Notes: generated by a model from the sequence alone, not told the origin. A stretch of DNA of 64,000 nt from UBA2336 sp046294915 (GCA_046294915.1 JBKBOE010000001.1:1-64000); one strand, 5' to 3'; counted from the first letter of the stretch, positions 44,088 to 53,621 are shown. Numbers and translations are program-made.

Positions 44088-44795
44088 ATGAAGTACAAGC
44101 GCATTCTGCTCAAGCTAAGCGGAGAAGCCTTGCAAGGCTCATCAAAAGAAACCCACATTGATCCGGCCATGCTTGAGCAGTATTCAGAAGAAGTTAAGCG
44201 TGTGAAAGAGAAGGGCGTTGAACTGGCCATCGTAATCGGTGGGGGGAATATTTTTCGGGGAGGCGAGGCCGACACCCTGGGTATTGACCGGGTGCAGGGC
44301 GACTACATGGGAATGCTGGCCACAGTAATCAACGCCATGGCGCTGCAAAGCGCACTGGAACGGCACGGCTTGTACACACGCCTGATGTCGGGCATTAAAA
44401 TGGAACAGGTTTGCGAGCCGTTTATCAGACGCAGGGCGATCCGTCACCTCGAAAAGGGACGGATTGTTATTTTTGGTGCGGGCATTGGCAACCCTTATTT
44501 CACAACCGACTCCACCGCAAGTTTACGGGCTATAGAAATTCAGGCCGATGTGGTGTTGAAGGGAACTAGGGTGGATGGCGTGTATAACAAAGACCCCGAG
44601 AAATTCAGCGATGCAGCGCGGTTCAGCAAATTGTCCTTTCAGGAGGCCTACGAAAAAAACCTGAACATCATGGATATGACCGCCTTTACCCTTTGCATGG
44701 AAAACAAATTGCCGATCATCGTTTTTGATATGAACAAAAAAGGCAACCTGTTGAAGGTGGCCATGGGCGAAGAAGCCGGTACGCTGATCAGTTAA
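44088..44795 (+). CDS. pyrH: UMP kinase
   Basis: PyrH converts UMP to UDP in pyrimidine nucleotide synthesis. The 235-residue protein has KRILLKLSGEAL (4-15), the GGGNIFRGG loop (about 56-64), the GTGNPYFTTDS-like GAGIGNPYFTTDS, and the conserved DGVYNKDP. Length is typical. It precedes frr by 72 bases, the usual order in bacteria. Confidence 0.97.
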   Translation: MKYKRILLKLSGEALQGSSKETHIDPAMLEQYSEEVKRVKEKGVELAIVIGGGNIFRGGEADTLGIDRVQGDYMGMLATVINAMALQSALERHGLYTRLMSGIKMEQVCEPFIRRRAIRHLEKGRIVIFGAGIGNPYFTTDSTASLRAIEIQADVVLKGTRVDGVYNKDPEKFSDAARFSKLSFQEAYEKNLNIMDMTAFTLCMENKLPIIVFDMNKKGNLLKVAMGEEAGTLIS

Positions 44796-44867
44796 TTTCT
44801 TTTTTGGATACGATTTCAAATATGTAATTTGAGTATCGTTTTCCGGAGACCAAAAAAATCTGAGTTT

Positions 44868-45422
44868 ATGGAAGAGATCGAACTATATCTTGAAGATGCC
44901 AAGGAACACATGATGAAAACGCTGAACCATGTTGGGCACGAACTAACCAAAATCCGTGCAGGCAAAGCCAATCCGGCAATGCTTGATGGCGTTCAGGTTT
45001 CGTACTATGGCGCTATGACCCCGCTTAACCAGGTTTCATCCATGACCACCCCCGATGCCCGCACCATTTTTATAAAGCCATGGGAAAAAGGCCTGATCCC
45101 TGAAGTTGAAAAAGCCATACGCGATGCCAACCTGGGGCTTAATCCGCAGAATGACGGACAGCAGGTTATCGTTAATATCCCCATGCTAACCGAAGAGAGA
45201 CGCAAGCAACTGGTGAAACAGGTTGGTCATGAATGTGAACAGGGCCGCATCAGTATTCGCAACATCCGCAAAGAAACCAACGAGCACCTGAAGAAAATCA
45301 AAGGTGCTTCAGAGGATGACATTAAAGATGCAGAAGCAACTGTTCAGAAATTTACCGATGAGTTTATTGCCAAGATTGATGCGCTGATGAAGAAAAAAGA
45401 AAGTGAAATCCTAACCGTTTAA
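44868..45422 (+). CDS. frr: Ribosome recycling factor
   Basis: RRF splits ribosomes after termination together with EF-G. The 184-residue product from ATG 44868 (MEEIELYLEDAKEHM) has the signature RAGKANPAMLDGV and LTEERRKQLVKQVGHECEQGRISIRNIRKE in parts, and a C-terminal coiled pair of helices. Length is correct, and an in-frame TTG upstream adds residues without support. It follows pyrH. Confidence 0.97.
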   Translation: MEEIELYLEDAKEHMMKTLNHVGHELTKIRAGKANPAMLDGVQVSYYGAMTPLNQVSSMTTPDARTIFIKPWEKGLIPEVEKAIRDANLGLNPQNDGQQVIVNIPMLTEERRKQLVKQVGHECEQGRISIRNIRKETNEHLKKIKGASEDDIKDAEATVQKFTDEFIAKIDALMKKKESEILTV

Positions 45423-45429
45423 CGTACAC

Positions 45430-45855
45430 ATGGAAGACCAGGGCTTTGTGACGCGTGCAAAAACAGCAACCATGAAGTTTCTCAAGCGGTTGCTCCTTAT
45501 TGTGCTGGGTATTGGCGTAGCGGTGATGCTGTTTATGTACTTCGGTGTGTTTGAACGCGGGGTGATGGCCGGCAAAGTTCTGCGCATTACTGAAAAAGGT
45601 GTGATCTTTAAGACACATGAGGGGCAACTTAGCCGCGAGGCTTTTGGTTCGCTGAAAGGAGCCAGCCCGTTAGCCGAGACGTACGATTTTTCAGTAGAAG
45701 CCAGTGAAACCGAAGTGCTGAAGGAACTGCAGGCTGTAGCGTTAAGCGGTGAACGCGTAAACCTTCACTTTGTAAAGCGCTACATGAAATTTCCCTGGCG
45801 TGGCGAAACGAAAGTTTTTGTAACCCGGGTTGAACGTGGTGCCCCTCAGCCATGA
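45430..45855 (+). CDS. Single-pass membrane protein, unknown function
   Basis: A 141-residue protein with one N-terminal membrane helix (about 16-40, FLKRLLLIVLGIGVAVML in part) and a compact extracytoplasmic beta-type domain (GKVLRITEKGVIFKTHEGQLS, in part). An internal ATG at 45472 gives a shorter, equally plausible protein. It begins 7 bases after frr and overlaps the next gene by 4 bases, so it is probably cotranscribed. I recognise no family. Confidence 0.65.
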   Translation: MEDQGFVTRAKTATMKFLKRLLLIVLGIGVAVMLFMYFGVFERGVMAGKVLRITEKGVIFKTHEGQLSREAFGSLKGASPLAETYDFSVEASETEVLKELQAVALSGERVNLHFVKRYMKFPWRGETKVFVTRVERGAPQP

Positions 45856-46370
45856 GGCGGTTATTGCCTGTATTTTTTTTCTTCCTGTTCACCCTGGCCG
45901 AAGCGCAACACGCAGTTCATTACCCAAAAGGATCATCCCTTATCAAGGTGTTTCTCCGAAATGGTGAGCAATACACCGGCATTCTGATCAATGCCGACAC
46001 AGCGGGGTTAACCGTTGCCAGCCTGAATAACATGGACGAAACCAGCCGGTTTGCGCCACAGGCAATGCATCGTTTTGAAATCCGGAAAGTGAATAAGGTA
46101 AAACGCAACGCAGCCATTGGTGCAGGCATTGGTTTTTTAACGGGGTTTGTTATCGGCTGGGAGGAGTATGATACCCCCGGAGGCACTGATGTTAACCAGG
46201 TTGGGCGTGCAGCCGGAAGCGGTTTTCTTGGCGCTTTCGCAGGAGGTTTCATCGGGTTTATTACCGGTATGACACCCAAAACATTTTATGTGCTGGGCAA
46301 TTATGACCAATACCAAAAAATTCTGCCTGAACTAGCAACGTATAAAATACCTGTGCCTCATGAAAACTGA
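45852..46370 (+). CDS. Exported protein with glycine-rich hydrophobic segments
   Basis: A 172-residue product with signal peptide (MRRLLPVFFFFLFTLAEA) and a beta-type domain with LKVFLRNGEQYTGILI-like sequence (SLIKVFLRNGEQYTGILI, 29-46), then two Gly-rich hydrophobic segments (AAIGAGIGFLTGFVIG and GFLGAFAGGFIGFITG). It could be a membrane-anchored protein. Layout resembles 34259-34756. It overlaps both neighbours by a few bases. Confidence 0.65.
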   Translation: MRRLLPVFFFFLFTLAEAQHAVHYPKGSSLIKVFLRNGEQYTGILINADTAGLTVASLNNMDETSRFAPQAMHRFEIRKVNKVKRNAAIGAGIGFLTGFVIGWEEYDTPGGTDVNQVGRAAGSGFLGAFAGGFIGFITGMTPKTFYVLGNYDQYQKILPELATYKIPVPHEN

Positions 46371-47424
46371 TACAATTATTGTTTACGGATCGTACGGCTA
46401 CACCGGCAGCCTGATTGTAAAAGAATGCCACAGGTTAGGATTAAAGGTATTACTGGCCGGCCGTGACAGCCGGAAACTGGCACAGCAAAGTTTGGAATCG
46501 GGGTACCCGTTTGAAATGGTTGATTTGGCAAACATGCAGGCACTAACTGCCTTGCTCGAAAAGGGAACACTCGTTATCCACTGCGCAGGCCCCTTTCAGT
46601 TCACCGCCCGGCAGATGATTGCCGCCTGTTTGAACACCCATACACATTACACCGATATAACCGGAGAGTTTCAGGTATTTGAAATGCTGGCCTCGTTTGA
46701 TGAAGCCGGTAAGCAAGCAGGCATTATGATTATGCCCGGTACCGGCTTTGATGTGGTTCCTTCCGATTGTCTGGCACTTCACCTAAAAGAGCAACTTCCT
46801 ACGGCCACTCATCTTCAGCTTGCCTTTGCTTCATCGGGCGGGTTTTCCAGAGGCACTTCCAAAACCATGATTGAAGGACTTGGGTATGGGGGCACCATCC
46901 GCAAAGACGGGGTGTTAACACACATCAAAACGGCTGCGAGAATTTTAAATATTGATTTTGGGCATTTCAGATCGAAAGCCGTGTGCATTCCGTGGGGCGA
47001 TATTGCCACCGCTTATCGCAGCACAGGTATTCCATCCATTGAAGTGTATGCCGGTGTAAACGAAAGGACGGTCCGTTTTTTAAAAGCGAGCAACCTGATA
47101 AACCCCTTGTTGCGCACCCGTTGGATAAAAAATTTTTTACGCAGCCGGGTAGAAAAGCAACAGGCCGGGCCTTCTGCCGAAAAACTGGCATCAGCACGAA
47201 GTTACCTGTGGGGCAGGGTATGGGACGATCGGAATAACGAAGTGCAGGCGCGGCTTGAAACACTCAACGGGTATGCGCTAACGGCCAAAGCAAGTGTTCA
47301 CATTGCCCGAAAAATCCTTGAGGGTAATGTTAAACCCGGGTATGCTACACCGGCAATGATGTACGGTTCAGGGCTTATTCTTGAACTGGAGGGTACCCGG
47401 GGTTTTACTGATGCAGAGGGCTAA
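46360..47424 (+). CDS. Saccharopine dehydrogenase-like NAD(P)-binding protein
   Basis: A 354-residue protein with an N-terminal Rossmann fold (IIVYGSYGYTGSLIVKEC, 5-22; LAGRDSRKL, 34-42) of the saccharopine dehydrogenase/trans-acting enoyl reductase type. The motif PGTGFDVVPSD (about 128-138) fits the family. True saccharopine activity is unlikely because the substrate domain differs. It overlaps the previous gene by 11 bases and ends convergently with a WYL-like gene, overlapping by 4 bases. Confidence 0.82.
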   Translation: MKTDTIIVYGSYGYTGSLIVKECHRLGLKVLLAGRDSRKLAQQSLESGYPFEMVDLANMQALTALLEKGTLVIHCAGPFQFTARQMIAACLNTHTHYTDITGEFQVFEMLASFDEAGKQAGIMIMPGTGFDVVPSDCLALHLKEQLPTATHLQLAFASSGGFSRGTSKTMIEGLGYGGTIRKDGVLTHIKTAARILNIDFGHFRSKAVCIPWGDIATAYRSTGIPSIEVYAGVNERTVRFLKASNLINPLLRTRWIKNFLRSRVEKQQAGPSAEKLASARSYLWGRVWDDRNNEVQARLETLNGYALTAKASVHIARKILEGNVKPGYATPAMMYGSGLILELEGTRGFTDAEG

Positions 47425-47726
47425 ATATGGTAAACCCATTCCTTGTACTGCCCGTCCTGCGGGTTGAAGTCATCGCGTTTGAAGAAGGGGTTATCCAGCA
47501 GTTCGGCTTCGGCTATTTCATTGAGTTGTAAATTGCGGTAACCTGCGGTAGCACCTGCTTTGGTAAAGCCCCGTTCCTGCCAGCAGACCAGCACAACCTG
47601 GTTTCGGCTGGTGCGGCAAATGCCATACGGATGTACAATGCGGGGCAGGGGTTCATGTACCATTTGTATGCGGCAGGTGCGCTTTTCTTCTGAAGCCTGC
47701 CAGAGCAATTCGGTGATTTCATCCAT
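47421..47726 (-). CDS. Small WYL-domain-like protein
   Basis: A 101-residue soluble protein whose middle (LPRIVHPYGICRTSRNQVVLVCW and the later FRNLQLNEIAEAELL-like segment) follows the WYL ligand-binding pattern but lacks the usual HTH. It could be a stand-alone sensor domain. The stop overlaps the opposite gene. Its start lies 8 bases inside the end of selD, so it probably belongs to the selenium row. The assignment is tentative. Confidence 0.55.
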   Translation of the reverse strand: MDEITELLWQASEEKRTCRIQMVHEPLPRIVHPYGICRTSRNQVVLVCWQERGFTKAGATAGYRNLQLNEIAEAELLDNPFFKRDDFNPQDGQYKEWVYHI

Positions 47727-48753
47727 GCTGAATCGTAATTGAGCCAGGTTGCTTATCGATTAGTTTTCCGATTACCTTCAGCCCTGTTTCACGGGCAAAC
47801 TCTTTTTCGAATTCACTTGCCTTTTCGGGCTGAACGCACACCAGCAGTCCTCCACTGGTTTGCGGGTCGCACAACGTTAGGAGCGATTCACTTCCAATAC
47901 CGCTCACTTTCTGCTGATAACTCTGCCAGTTCCGCATGGTATTGTCGGGGTAAATCATCTTAGTTGTATAGTGAGCCAGGTTTTTAATGAGTGGAATTCT
48001 GGTATAATCAATCTCGGCTGACACTCTGCTGCCTTCGCACACTTCCAGCAGGTGACCTAATAACCCAAAACCGGTTACATCAGTCATGGCAGTAACCGCA
48101 TCGTGTATGCCGAATATTTCACCTATGGTGTTGAGTTGGGTCATCAGGCGTATAGCTTCGTTAATATCCTCCGGTAAAGCCAGTCCGCGTTTTTGTGCGG
48201 TGGTTATAATTCCGGTTCCGAGCGGCTTAGTGAGGTAAAGAAGGTCGCCCGGCCGGCCGGTATTGTTCCGTTTCAGGTTTTTCTTTTTGACTGTTCCGGT
48301 TACAGCCAGTCCAAAAATCGGTTCCGGGCTGTCAATGCTGTGCCCACCGGCCAGTGGAATGCCAGCCTGTTGGCAGATGCTGCGGCTGCCCTGTAATACG
48401 GTTTGTGCTACCTCGACCGGAATTTTCTCAACCGGCCATCCTAGAATTGCCAGTGCCATCAAGGGTGTTCCGCCCATGGCATAGACATCGCTCAACGCGT
48501 TGGCTGAAGCAATGGCACCAAACATGGAGGGATCATCAACAATGGGCATGAAGAAATCGGTGGTGCTGATGATGCAGGTTCCATCGGTAAGTTCATATAC
48601 TGCTGCATCGTCTTTGGTTTCAGTGCCCACCAGCAAGTGCGGAAAAACAGCGGGAGGTAAATCGGAGTGCAGAATTTTTTCAAGAGCAGCCGGAGCAATT
48701 TTGCACCCGCATCCGGCACCGTGCGAAAATTGCGTGAGTTTGATAGTGGTCAT
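47719..48753 (-). CDS. selD: Selenide, water dikinase (Cys form)
   Basis: SelD makes selenophosphate from selenide and ATP. The 344-residue enzyme has the N-terminal catalytic motif SHGAGCGCK with Cys15 (the Sec/Cys position) and Lys18, then TTDFF and GGHSIDSPEPIFGLAVTG. The catalytic residue is Cys, not Sec. It overlaps mnmH by 4 bases on the same strand, so selenophosphate is probably used for tRNA 2-selenouridine. No selA or selB is in the window. Confidence 0.96.
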   Translation of the reverse strand: MTTIKLTQFSHGAGCGCKIAPAALEKILHSDLPPAVFPHLLVGTETKDDAAVYELTDGTCIISTTDFFMPIVDDPSMFGAIASANALSDVYAMGGTPLMALAILGWPVEKIPVEVAQTVLQGSRSICQQAGIPLAGGHSIDSPEPIFGLAVTGTVKKKNLKRNNTGRPGDLLYLTKPLGTGIITTAQKRGLALPEDINEAIRLMTQLNTIGEIFGIHDAVTAMTDVTGFGLLGHLLEVCEGSRVSAEIDYTRIPLIKNLAHYTTKMIYPDNTMRNWQSYQQKVSGIGSESLLTLCDPQTSGGLLVCVQPEKASEFEKEFARETGLKVIGKLIDKQPGSITIQHG

Positions 48754-49754
48754 TGAAGGATATCGTTAACAATTTTACTTATTTGTTTTCCATCCCAATC
48801 GATTTGTTTGGTGATGCGTTGTTTTTTACGGGCCAGTCCGTTTTGGTAAGCTTTGTCGTAGTACGTCAGCAGGATATCAATAACCGGGGGCCAATCAGCC
48901 GCAAGTAGTTTTTCTTTTGCTGCTTTAAAATGTTGCCCGCCCAGTTTATTAATGATGCTGTTCATGGCGGTAAGAAATTCCTGCGGGTTTAAATGGCCAT
49001 ATTCGTTTACCAGGCGGTTTACACGAATTTCTTTTTCTACCCGGATTTCTATAACCGGACTTTCCGTTAAGGTTTTCCATAGCCTCTGAGGAATAAAAAT
49101 CTTACCAATGGCAATGGATTCATCTTCAATCCAGATTCGCTTCGTTACATCGAGTGTGTTAATCACTTCGAATAAGGTATTTTCAAACTGCTCGGTAGTA
49201 GGTTGCGGGGGCATCATTAAGCCGCCAAAAACCGAACCTTTGTGGTGTGCCAGGCGCTCCAGGTCAATCACCTGTTCACCGGCTGCGGCCAGGGCCTGAA
49301 GAATTTCGGTTTTACCACTGCCGGTATAGCCGCCAATAACCCTAAGTTGAAGGGGTTGTTGAAAGGACTGATGTACCAGGTTGCGGTAGGCTTTATACCC
49401 ACCTTTCAGTTGGCGTGTTTTAATACCGGCCATTTCCGCAAACTGGCTGAAAAAGGATGAACGCATGCCTCCGCGCCAGCAGTGAACAATCATTTCGTGC
49501 TGCGTTGCGGTTTGTTGTGCCTGGTTGATGATATCAATCAATCGGGGCCCCACCATCCGAAAGCCGGTTTTAACAGCTTCCTCCCGGCCCTTGTTTTTAT
49601 AATCCGTGCCAACGGCTGCCCGTTCGGTGTTATTAAGCAACGGAATGTTAACGGCACCCGGTATATGCCCGCGTTGAAATTCGCCTTCGGACCGAACATC
49701 AACTACAGGCAACGATTTTCGCAGTGAAAGAAATTCTTCCGGAGAAATGACCAC
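48750..49754 (-). CDS. mnmH: tRNA 2-selenouridine synthase
   Basis: MnmH (SelU) replaces sulfur by selenium at wobble U34 of certain tRNAs, using selenophosphate. The 334-residue protein has an N-terminal rhodanese domain with Cys92 in VHCWRGGMRSS and a C-terminal P-loop domain (GGYTGSGKTE, 141-150). The start is GTG 49754. It is directly followed by selD with a 4-base overlap. Confidence 0.96.
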   Translation of the reverse strand: MVISPEEFLSLRKSLPVVDVRSEGEFQRGHIPGAVNIPLLNNTERAAVGTDYKNKGREEAVKTGFRMVGPRLIDIINQAQQTATQHEMIVHCWRGGMRSSFFSQFAEMAGIKTRQLKGGYKAYRNLVHQSFQQPLQLRVIGGYTGSGKTEILQALAAAGEQVIDLERLAHHKGSVFGGLMMPPQPTTEQFENTLFEVINTLDVTKRIWIEDESIAIGKIFIPQRLWKTLTESPVIEIRVEKEIRVNRLVNEYGHLNPQEFLTAMNSIINKLGGQHFKAAKEKLLAADWPPVIDILLTYYDKAYQNGLARKKQRITKQIDWDGKQISKIVNDILQ

Positions 49755-49758
49755 GCCA

Positions 49759-49789
49759 TGAAGTTAGCACGATCAGGCCATCTGCCAAA
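49759..49789 (-). promoter_or_regulatory. Candidate promoter of mnmH-selD
   Basis: On the minus strand TTTG (49789 to 49786) is followed after 19 bases by TAACTTCA (49766 to 49759), which matches TAnnTTTG at 6 of 8 positions. The box ends 5 bases before the GTG start at 49754. Weak -7 match, good spacing. Confidence 0.4.
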
Positions 49790-49797
49790 CATTGCCC

Positions 49798-52407
49798 CTA
49801 GTTGTCGGAAAACCGAACAGCAATGTTGGTGGAAATGCCAAAGCGGAAGCCATACGACTGGTATTTTCCATCCCGGAACGCAACCGCAGCTTCAAGCCGG
49901 AAAATCCGCAGGATGCCGTTGATGCTGTAACCCAATTCAGCATAATTTTTTGAAGTGGGAGTTGCCAGGTAATTCACAAAAATGTTTTCGCGGATGCCCA
50001 GCATGCGCACCTCGTAAATGGATGAAACCAGGAAGCGCCTGAATTGGTAGTGCATGTTGGCATTGAAATATTTGTTGGCTGTGCTGTGTAAATAGTAATC
50101 GAGCAAGCGGAAACTGCCAATAGGGTCGGTAGTGGCAAACGGAGTACGGTTACCCAGAAAGTGTTTGTAATCCATAAAGGCCAGGCTGTCGGCATTCAGA
50201 AATATTCCTCCCCGCAAGGCCAGGTGCATAATGCCGCGAACGCCAATGCCGAATGCATGCCGGCCGCCAATTTCAATTCGATCGAAATCGAGTTCGCTTT
50301 TCAGTCCGGAAATTCCCTTTTCATAATAGAGATTGAATGATGGCGAAGAATCGTCAATTTCTGATTTTCTTCCATTTCGTATGCGGTACTTCAGCCACGG
50401 CCTTGCTGAAATACCGACCGATCCGATGAAGGCATAATGTTCAGTAAAGCTCGTATTGGGCAGCTCGAGGTTAACCGGTGCGTTGGGGGTGTATCCTTCT
50501 ATCTTATTCCGATCAATCCATTTGTAATTGGTGTTATTAAAAAGTTCTCTGCGTTGTGCCCACGACCAGCCCGTCTCAACTGTGTATTTTGGCGAAAAGC
50601 GTTTTCGATAGAATAAGGAAATAAAATCACGCTCATAAATTTTCATCCAGTTCTGTTCCAGAAACAGGGTGGTGAATGTGTTGACAACCGGCAGAATGGG
50701 CTCATCAGAATTAAACTGCCTGATATAGCGGCCGCCTTCCAGTTCAAACCGGTAATTACGGTTGCGCATTTGAAACCGCAGGGTGCCACTGGCAGTTTCC
50801 CGGGCAAAGGCATACCGGAACGTTGGCTTGATGTTGATGCGTGTACGATTGGTATCCTGCACCAGGATACCATAGTTCAACCGATAAATGAGGTTGAATC
50901 CTTCCACGGTATTAAACCAAACCTGTGGAAACTCGATTTGAAGATTGGAGTGCTTTGAAATTTTGTAATAGTCACCTACCAGTAAATCCCAGGGCTGAAA
51001 TCCTTTCTTGTTTTTCTTGGCCCGCCTGATGGTGTCACCCTCTTCCCGTTTTTTTTCTTCAATCGCAATGCTGTCGGTAATTTTGTATCCTTTCACTTCT
51101 TCCAGGGTTAGTGGTACCGGGCGGATAAGCGACCAATAGCTGGAATCTTTTTTATAAGCCCCGCTGTCGACCTTAAATGTGGTATTGTACAGTACTTCGG
51201 GCTCTTTCTGTTCTTTTTTCTCTTCCTTCTCGTATTCTTTCAGGATGGTCTTCAACTCTTTGCGGGTAATTTCCTTACCGGAAGCCAGGCGTTCCTGCAG
51301 TTGCTGATTTTTCTGGCCGTACTGCTTTTCGATTGCTTTTGCCTGTTCCTTGTGGAGTTTGTCATCAATTACCTCCATGGTTTCAACAACGAGTTCAGGG
51401 TTAAGGAGTATTTTATAATCGCTGACGGTAGCCAGGTAGGTATACTCGAATTCAAACCCAAAGAAACGCCCATCTACAACAAATTGCTGAGAAACAGGGA
51501 GCCAAGCTTTCTCATCAACAGGAGCATACACTTGTTTAACCCCGATTTTAACCCCGAGCTTCGTAGTGATGATATCAAGGCTGTGGATACTCCACCAGTC
51601 TTCTACAATAAAAATGGTTCCTTCCACCACATTATCACCCCTTACCCGAGGGGTAACCTTGATCCGGCTTATATCATAGCTCCGGTCTTTGAAGGTGCCC
51701 TGATATTCGAATTTGTAATAGCCAAAGGCAGCGGGTGAGAGTGGTGATACGGTTTCGGCTATGATGGGCTGATAAAAACTTCCGAAGATAAAGGCATTGG
51801 GAGAGGTGTTGTTGTCTTTGCCATCGCTGCGTATGGAAATTACTTTTTCAGAAAACGTGTTAGGCCGCCTGTATTGTATTTCACTTACCGATTCGGAGAC
51901 AAACACCCGGTCTTTCTTAATGCCTTCTTTTTCTAACGCCTTTTTGGCCAGCCACGGATAATCCTTAAGCTTACCGGCTCCTTTGATGTACACGCGCGCA
52001 GAGAAACTGTCAATTTGCTGGGTATGGTACTTTGCTTTGGCAATGGCTTTGCGCATAATGGTGTAGGCGGGATCTTCATTGCCCGAAGAAATGGTTACCT
52101 GCTGCAGCACAATAATCTGCTGTTTCATCACGATGTGTATTTCTTCGAACCTTTCGCTAACGGTTACGTTGCGCTCCTGGGTTTCATAGCCCAGGTATTG
52201 ATACACCACATTGTATGTTCCTGCCGGCATGGTTAACTCGTAATAGCCGTTAACGTTTGTGGTGGTGCCGGTGCCCAGTTGCTTTACGTATATGGTGGCG
52301 TATGAAAGGATGGTTCCGTCATCTGCTTTGATCGTTCCGCGAATTCCACCAGCTAATGCAGAGGTTTGAATTGCCAGGTAAAGAAGTACCGGGAAAGAAA
52401 ACCTCAT
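49798..52407 (-). CDS. DUF5686 outer-membrane protein with CarboxypepD domain
   Basis: An 869-residue protein from ATG 52407, with signal peptide (MRFSFPVLLYLAIQTSALA), a CarboxypepD-like beta domain (IRGTIKADDGTILSYATIYV, about 22-41) and a large DUF5686 region, including many barrel-like strands toward the C-terminus ending in IAVRFSDN. A Lys/Glu-rich coiled part lies at about 360-400. The family is widespread in Bacteroidota with unknown role. A second in-frame ATG at 52440 is possible. It ends the row sigma/anti-sigma/gmk/nadD. Confidence 0.82.
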   Translation of the reverse strand: MRFSFPVLLYLAIQTSALAGGIRGTIKADDGTILSYATIYVKQLGTGTTTNVNGYYELTMPAGTYNVVYQYLGYETQERNVTVSERFEEIHIVMKQQIIVLQQVTISSGNEDPAYTIMRKAIAKAKYHTQQIDSFSARVYIKGAGKLKDYPWLAKKALEKEGIKKDRVFVSESVSEIQYRRPNTFSEKVISIRSDGKDNNTSPNAFIFGSFYQPIIAETVSPLSPAAFGYYKFEYQGTFKDRSYDISRIKVTPRVRGDNVVEGTIFIVEDWWSIHSLDIITTKLGVKIGVKQVYAPVDEKAWLPVSQQFVVDGRFFGFEFEYTYLATVSDYKILLNPELVVETMEVIDDKLHKEQAKAIEKQYGQKNQQLQERLASGKEITRKELKTILKEYEKEEKKEQKEPEVLYNTTFKVDSGAYKKDSSYWSLIRPVPLTLEEVKGYKITDSIAIEEKKREEGDTIRRAKKNKKGFQPWDLLVGDYYKISKHSNLQIEFPQVWFNTVEGFNLIYRLNYGILVQDTNRTRINIKPTFRYAFARETASGTLRFQMRNRNYRFELEGGRYIRQFNSDEPILPVVNTFTTLFLEQNWMKIYERDFISLFYRKRFSPKYTVETGWSWAQRRELFNNTNYKWIDRNKIEGYTPNAPVNLELPNTSFTEHYAFIGSVGISARPWLKYRIRNGRKSEIDDSSPSFNLYYEKGISGLKSELDFDRIEIGGRHAFGIGVRGIMHLALRGGIFLNADSLAFMDYKHFLGNRTPFATTDPIGSFRLLDYYLHSTANKYFNANMHYQFRRFLVSSIYEVRMLGIRENIFVNYLATPTSKNYAELGYSINGILRIFRLEAAVAFRDGKYQSYGFRFGISTNIAVRFSDN

Positions 52408-52472
52408 GGGAATTGCTGGCGTGGAGTGGAGGTTTCGCATACTGTAGAAGGTATTTCGCCTTGCCCCGTTGC

Positions 52473-53045
52473 TTACCGGTAAAAGTTTTTCGTCCGGATT
52501 ATTTCTTCAACCGGGTCGGGAACAAGATAACGGATGGATTGGCCTTTTCGGATGCAGTGGCGGATAAAAGTAGCGGAAATGTCGATCATGGGCGCGTCAA
52601 CCAGTTTAACGTTGGGGTGACGTTTAAGTTCTGAATTTGTTACGTTGGGGCGGGGATAAACATAGAGTCCATAATCTTCAATAATTCGTTCATAGTTTTT
52701 CCAGCGGGTGAAGGTTTCCAGGTTGTCTTCACCAATGATTACCCTGAACTGTTTATCGGGATGTTTTTCGGTGAGGTGTACCAGCGTATGGATGGTGTAA
52801 TTTGGTTTAGGCAGATGAAATTCTACATCTGAAACCTCCAGTTTGTAATTATCGTAGGTAGCGGCCCGCACCATATCGTACCGGTCGAAATCATGCAACA
52901 AACCCTTACTTGGTTTTAACGGATTTTGTGGGGTTACGATGAACCAGACTTTCTTCAGGTCGGTGGTTTCGGCCATGATGTTGGCAATGATCATGTGGCC
53001 GGTATGAATGGGGTTGAAGGAGCCGAAGAAAAGGCCGATTTTCAT
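52473..53045 (-). CDS. nadD: Nicotinate-nucleotide adenylyltransferase
   Basis: NadD adenylates nicotinate mononucleotide in NAD synthesis. The 190-residue protein has the nucleotidyltransferase HxGH motif in GSFNPIHTGHMI (8-19) and the ISATFIRHCIRKG motif (ISxTxxR). Length fits. It follows gmk by 3 bases, and DUF5686 follows 65 bases after. Confidence 0.95.
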   Translation of the reverse strand: MKIGLFFGSFNPIHTGHMIIANIMAETTDLKKVWFIVTPQNPLKPSKGLLHDFDRYDMVRAATYDNYKLEVSDVEFHLPKPNYTIHTLVHLTEKHPDKQFRVIIGEDNLETFTRWKNYERIIEDYGLYVYPRPNVTNSELKRHPNVKLVDAPMIDISATFIRHCIRKGQSIRYLVPDPVEEIIRTKNFYR

Positions 53046-53048
53046 GGG

Positions 53049-53621
53049 TTATCTTTTCTTGAATTCATCATATAGCCGTTGTGCTTCGGCCAACGATTTA
53101 TCCAGGTTTTCATTCTCCAACACAACATCAAACTTATCCTGAAACGTCATTTCAAACCGGGCCTTAAACAGGCGTTGCGACAGGCTGCCGTGCGATTCGG
53201 TGCCCCGGTTTTTCAGTCGCTCTTCGAGGACAGCAAGCGATGGAACTTTTACAAACACGGCTAAGGCATTATCGCCAAAATATTTTTTCAGGTTTAATCC
53301 GCCTTTCACATCAACATCAAAAATAACCGTCTTGCCCTCGTTCCAGAGGCGCTCAATTTCTGATTTCAGCGTGCCGTAATAATTGCCTTCATACACTTCT
53401 TCCCACTCAATAAATTCATCGTTATCAATTTTCTTTTTGAATTCTTCGGGAGTAAGAAAGTAATAGTCTTTGCCATGTTGTTCAGAGCGCCCGCGCCTGT
53501 CGCGGGTGGAGGCCGAAATGGAAAACCCCAGGTCAGGATTGTTTTGCAGAAGGTGTTTTACAATAGTGGTCTTTCCGGAGCCGGAAGGTGCCGAGAAGAT
53601 AAGTGCTTTGCCGGGCATCAA
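53049..53621 (-). CDS. gmk: Guanylate kinase
   Basis: Gmk phosphorylates GMP to GDP. The 190-residue protein has the P-loop SAPSGSGKTTIV (10-21), the STRDRRGRSEQHGKDYYFL GMP region and DVDVKGGLNLK (about 99-109). It starts 4 bases inside the end of the anti-sigma gene, implying coupling with the sigma/anti-sigma pair, and precedes nadD. Confidence 0.97.
   Translation of the reverse strand: MMPGKALIFSAPSGSGKTTIVKHLLQNNPDLGFSISASTRDRRGRSEQHGKDYYFLTPEEFKKKIDNDEFIEWEEVYEGNYYGTLKSEIERLWNEGKTVIFDVDVKGGLNLKKYFGDNALAVFVKVPSLAVLEERLKNRGTESHGSLSQRLFKARFEMTFQDKFDVVLENENLDKSLAEAQRLYDEFKKR

Noticed and set aside
46360..47424. True saccharopine dehydrogenase of lysine metabolism
   Set aside because: Only the Rossmann part fits; the rest resembles the trans-acting enoyl-reductase-like branch, and no lysine genes are near.
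47719..48753. Selenocysteine-containing SelD
   Set aside because: The catalytic position is an ordinary Cys codon (residue 15) and no in-frame TGA is seen.
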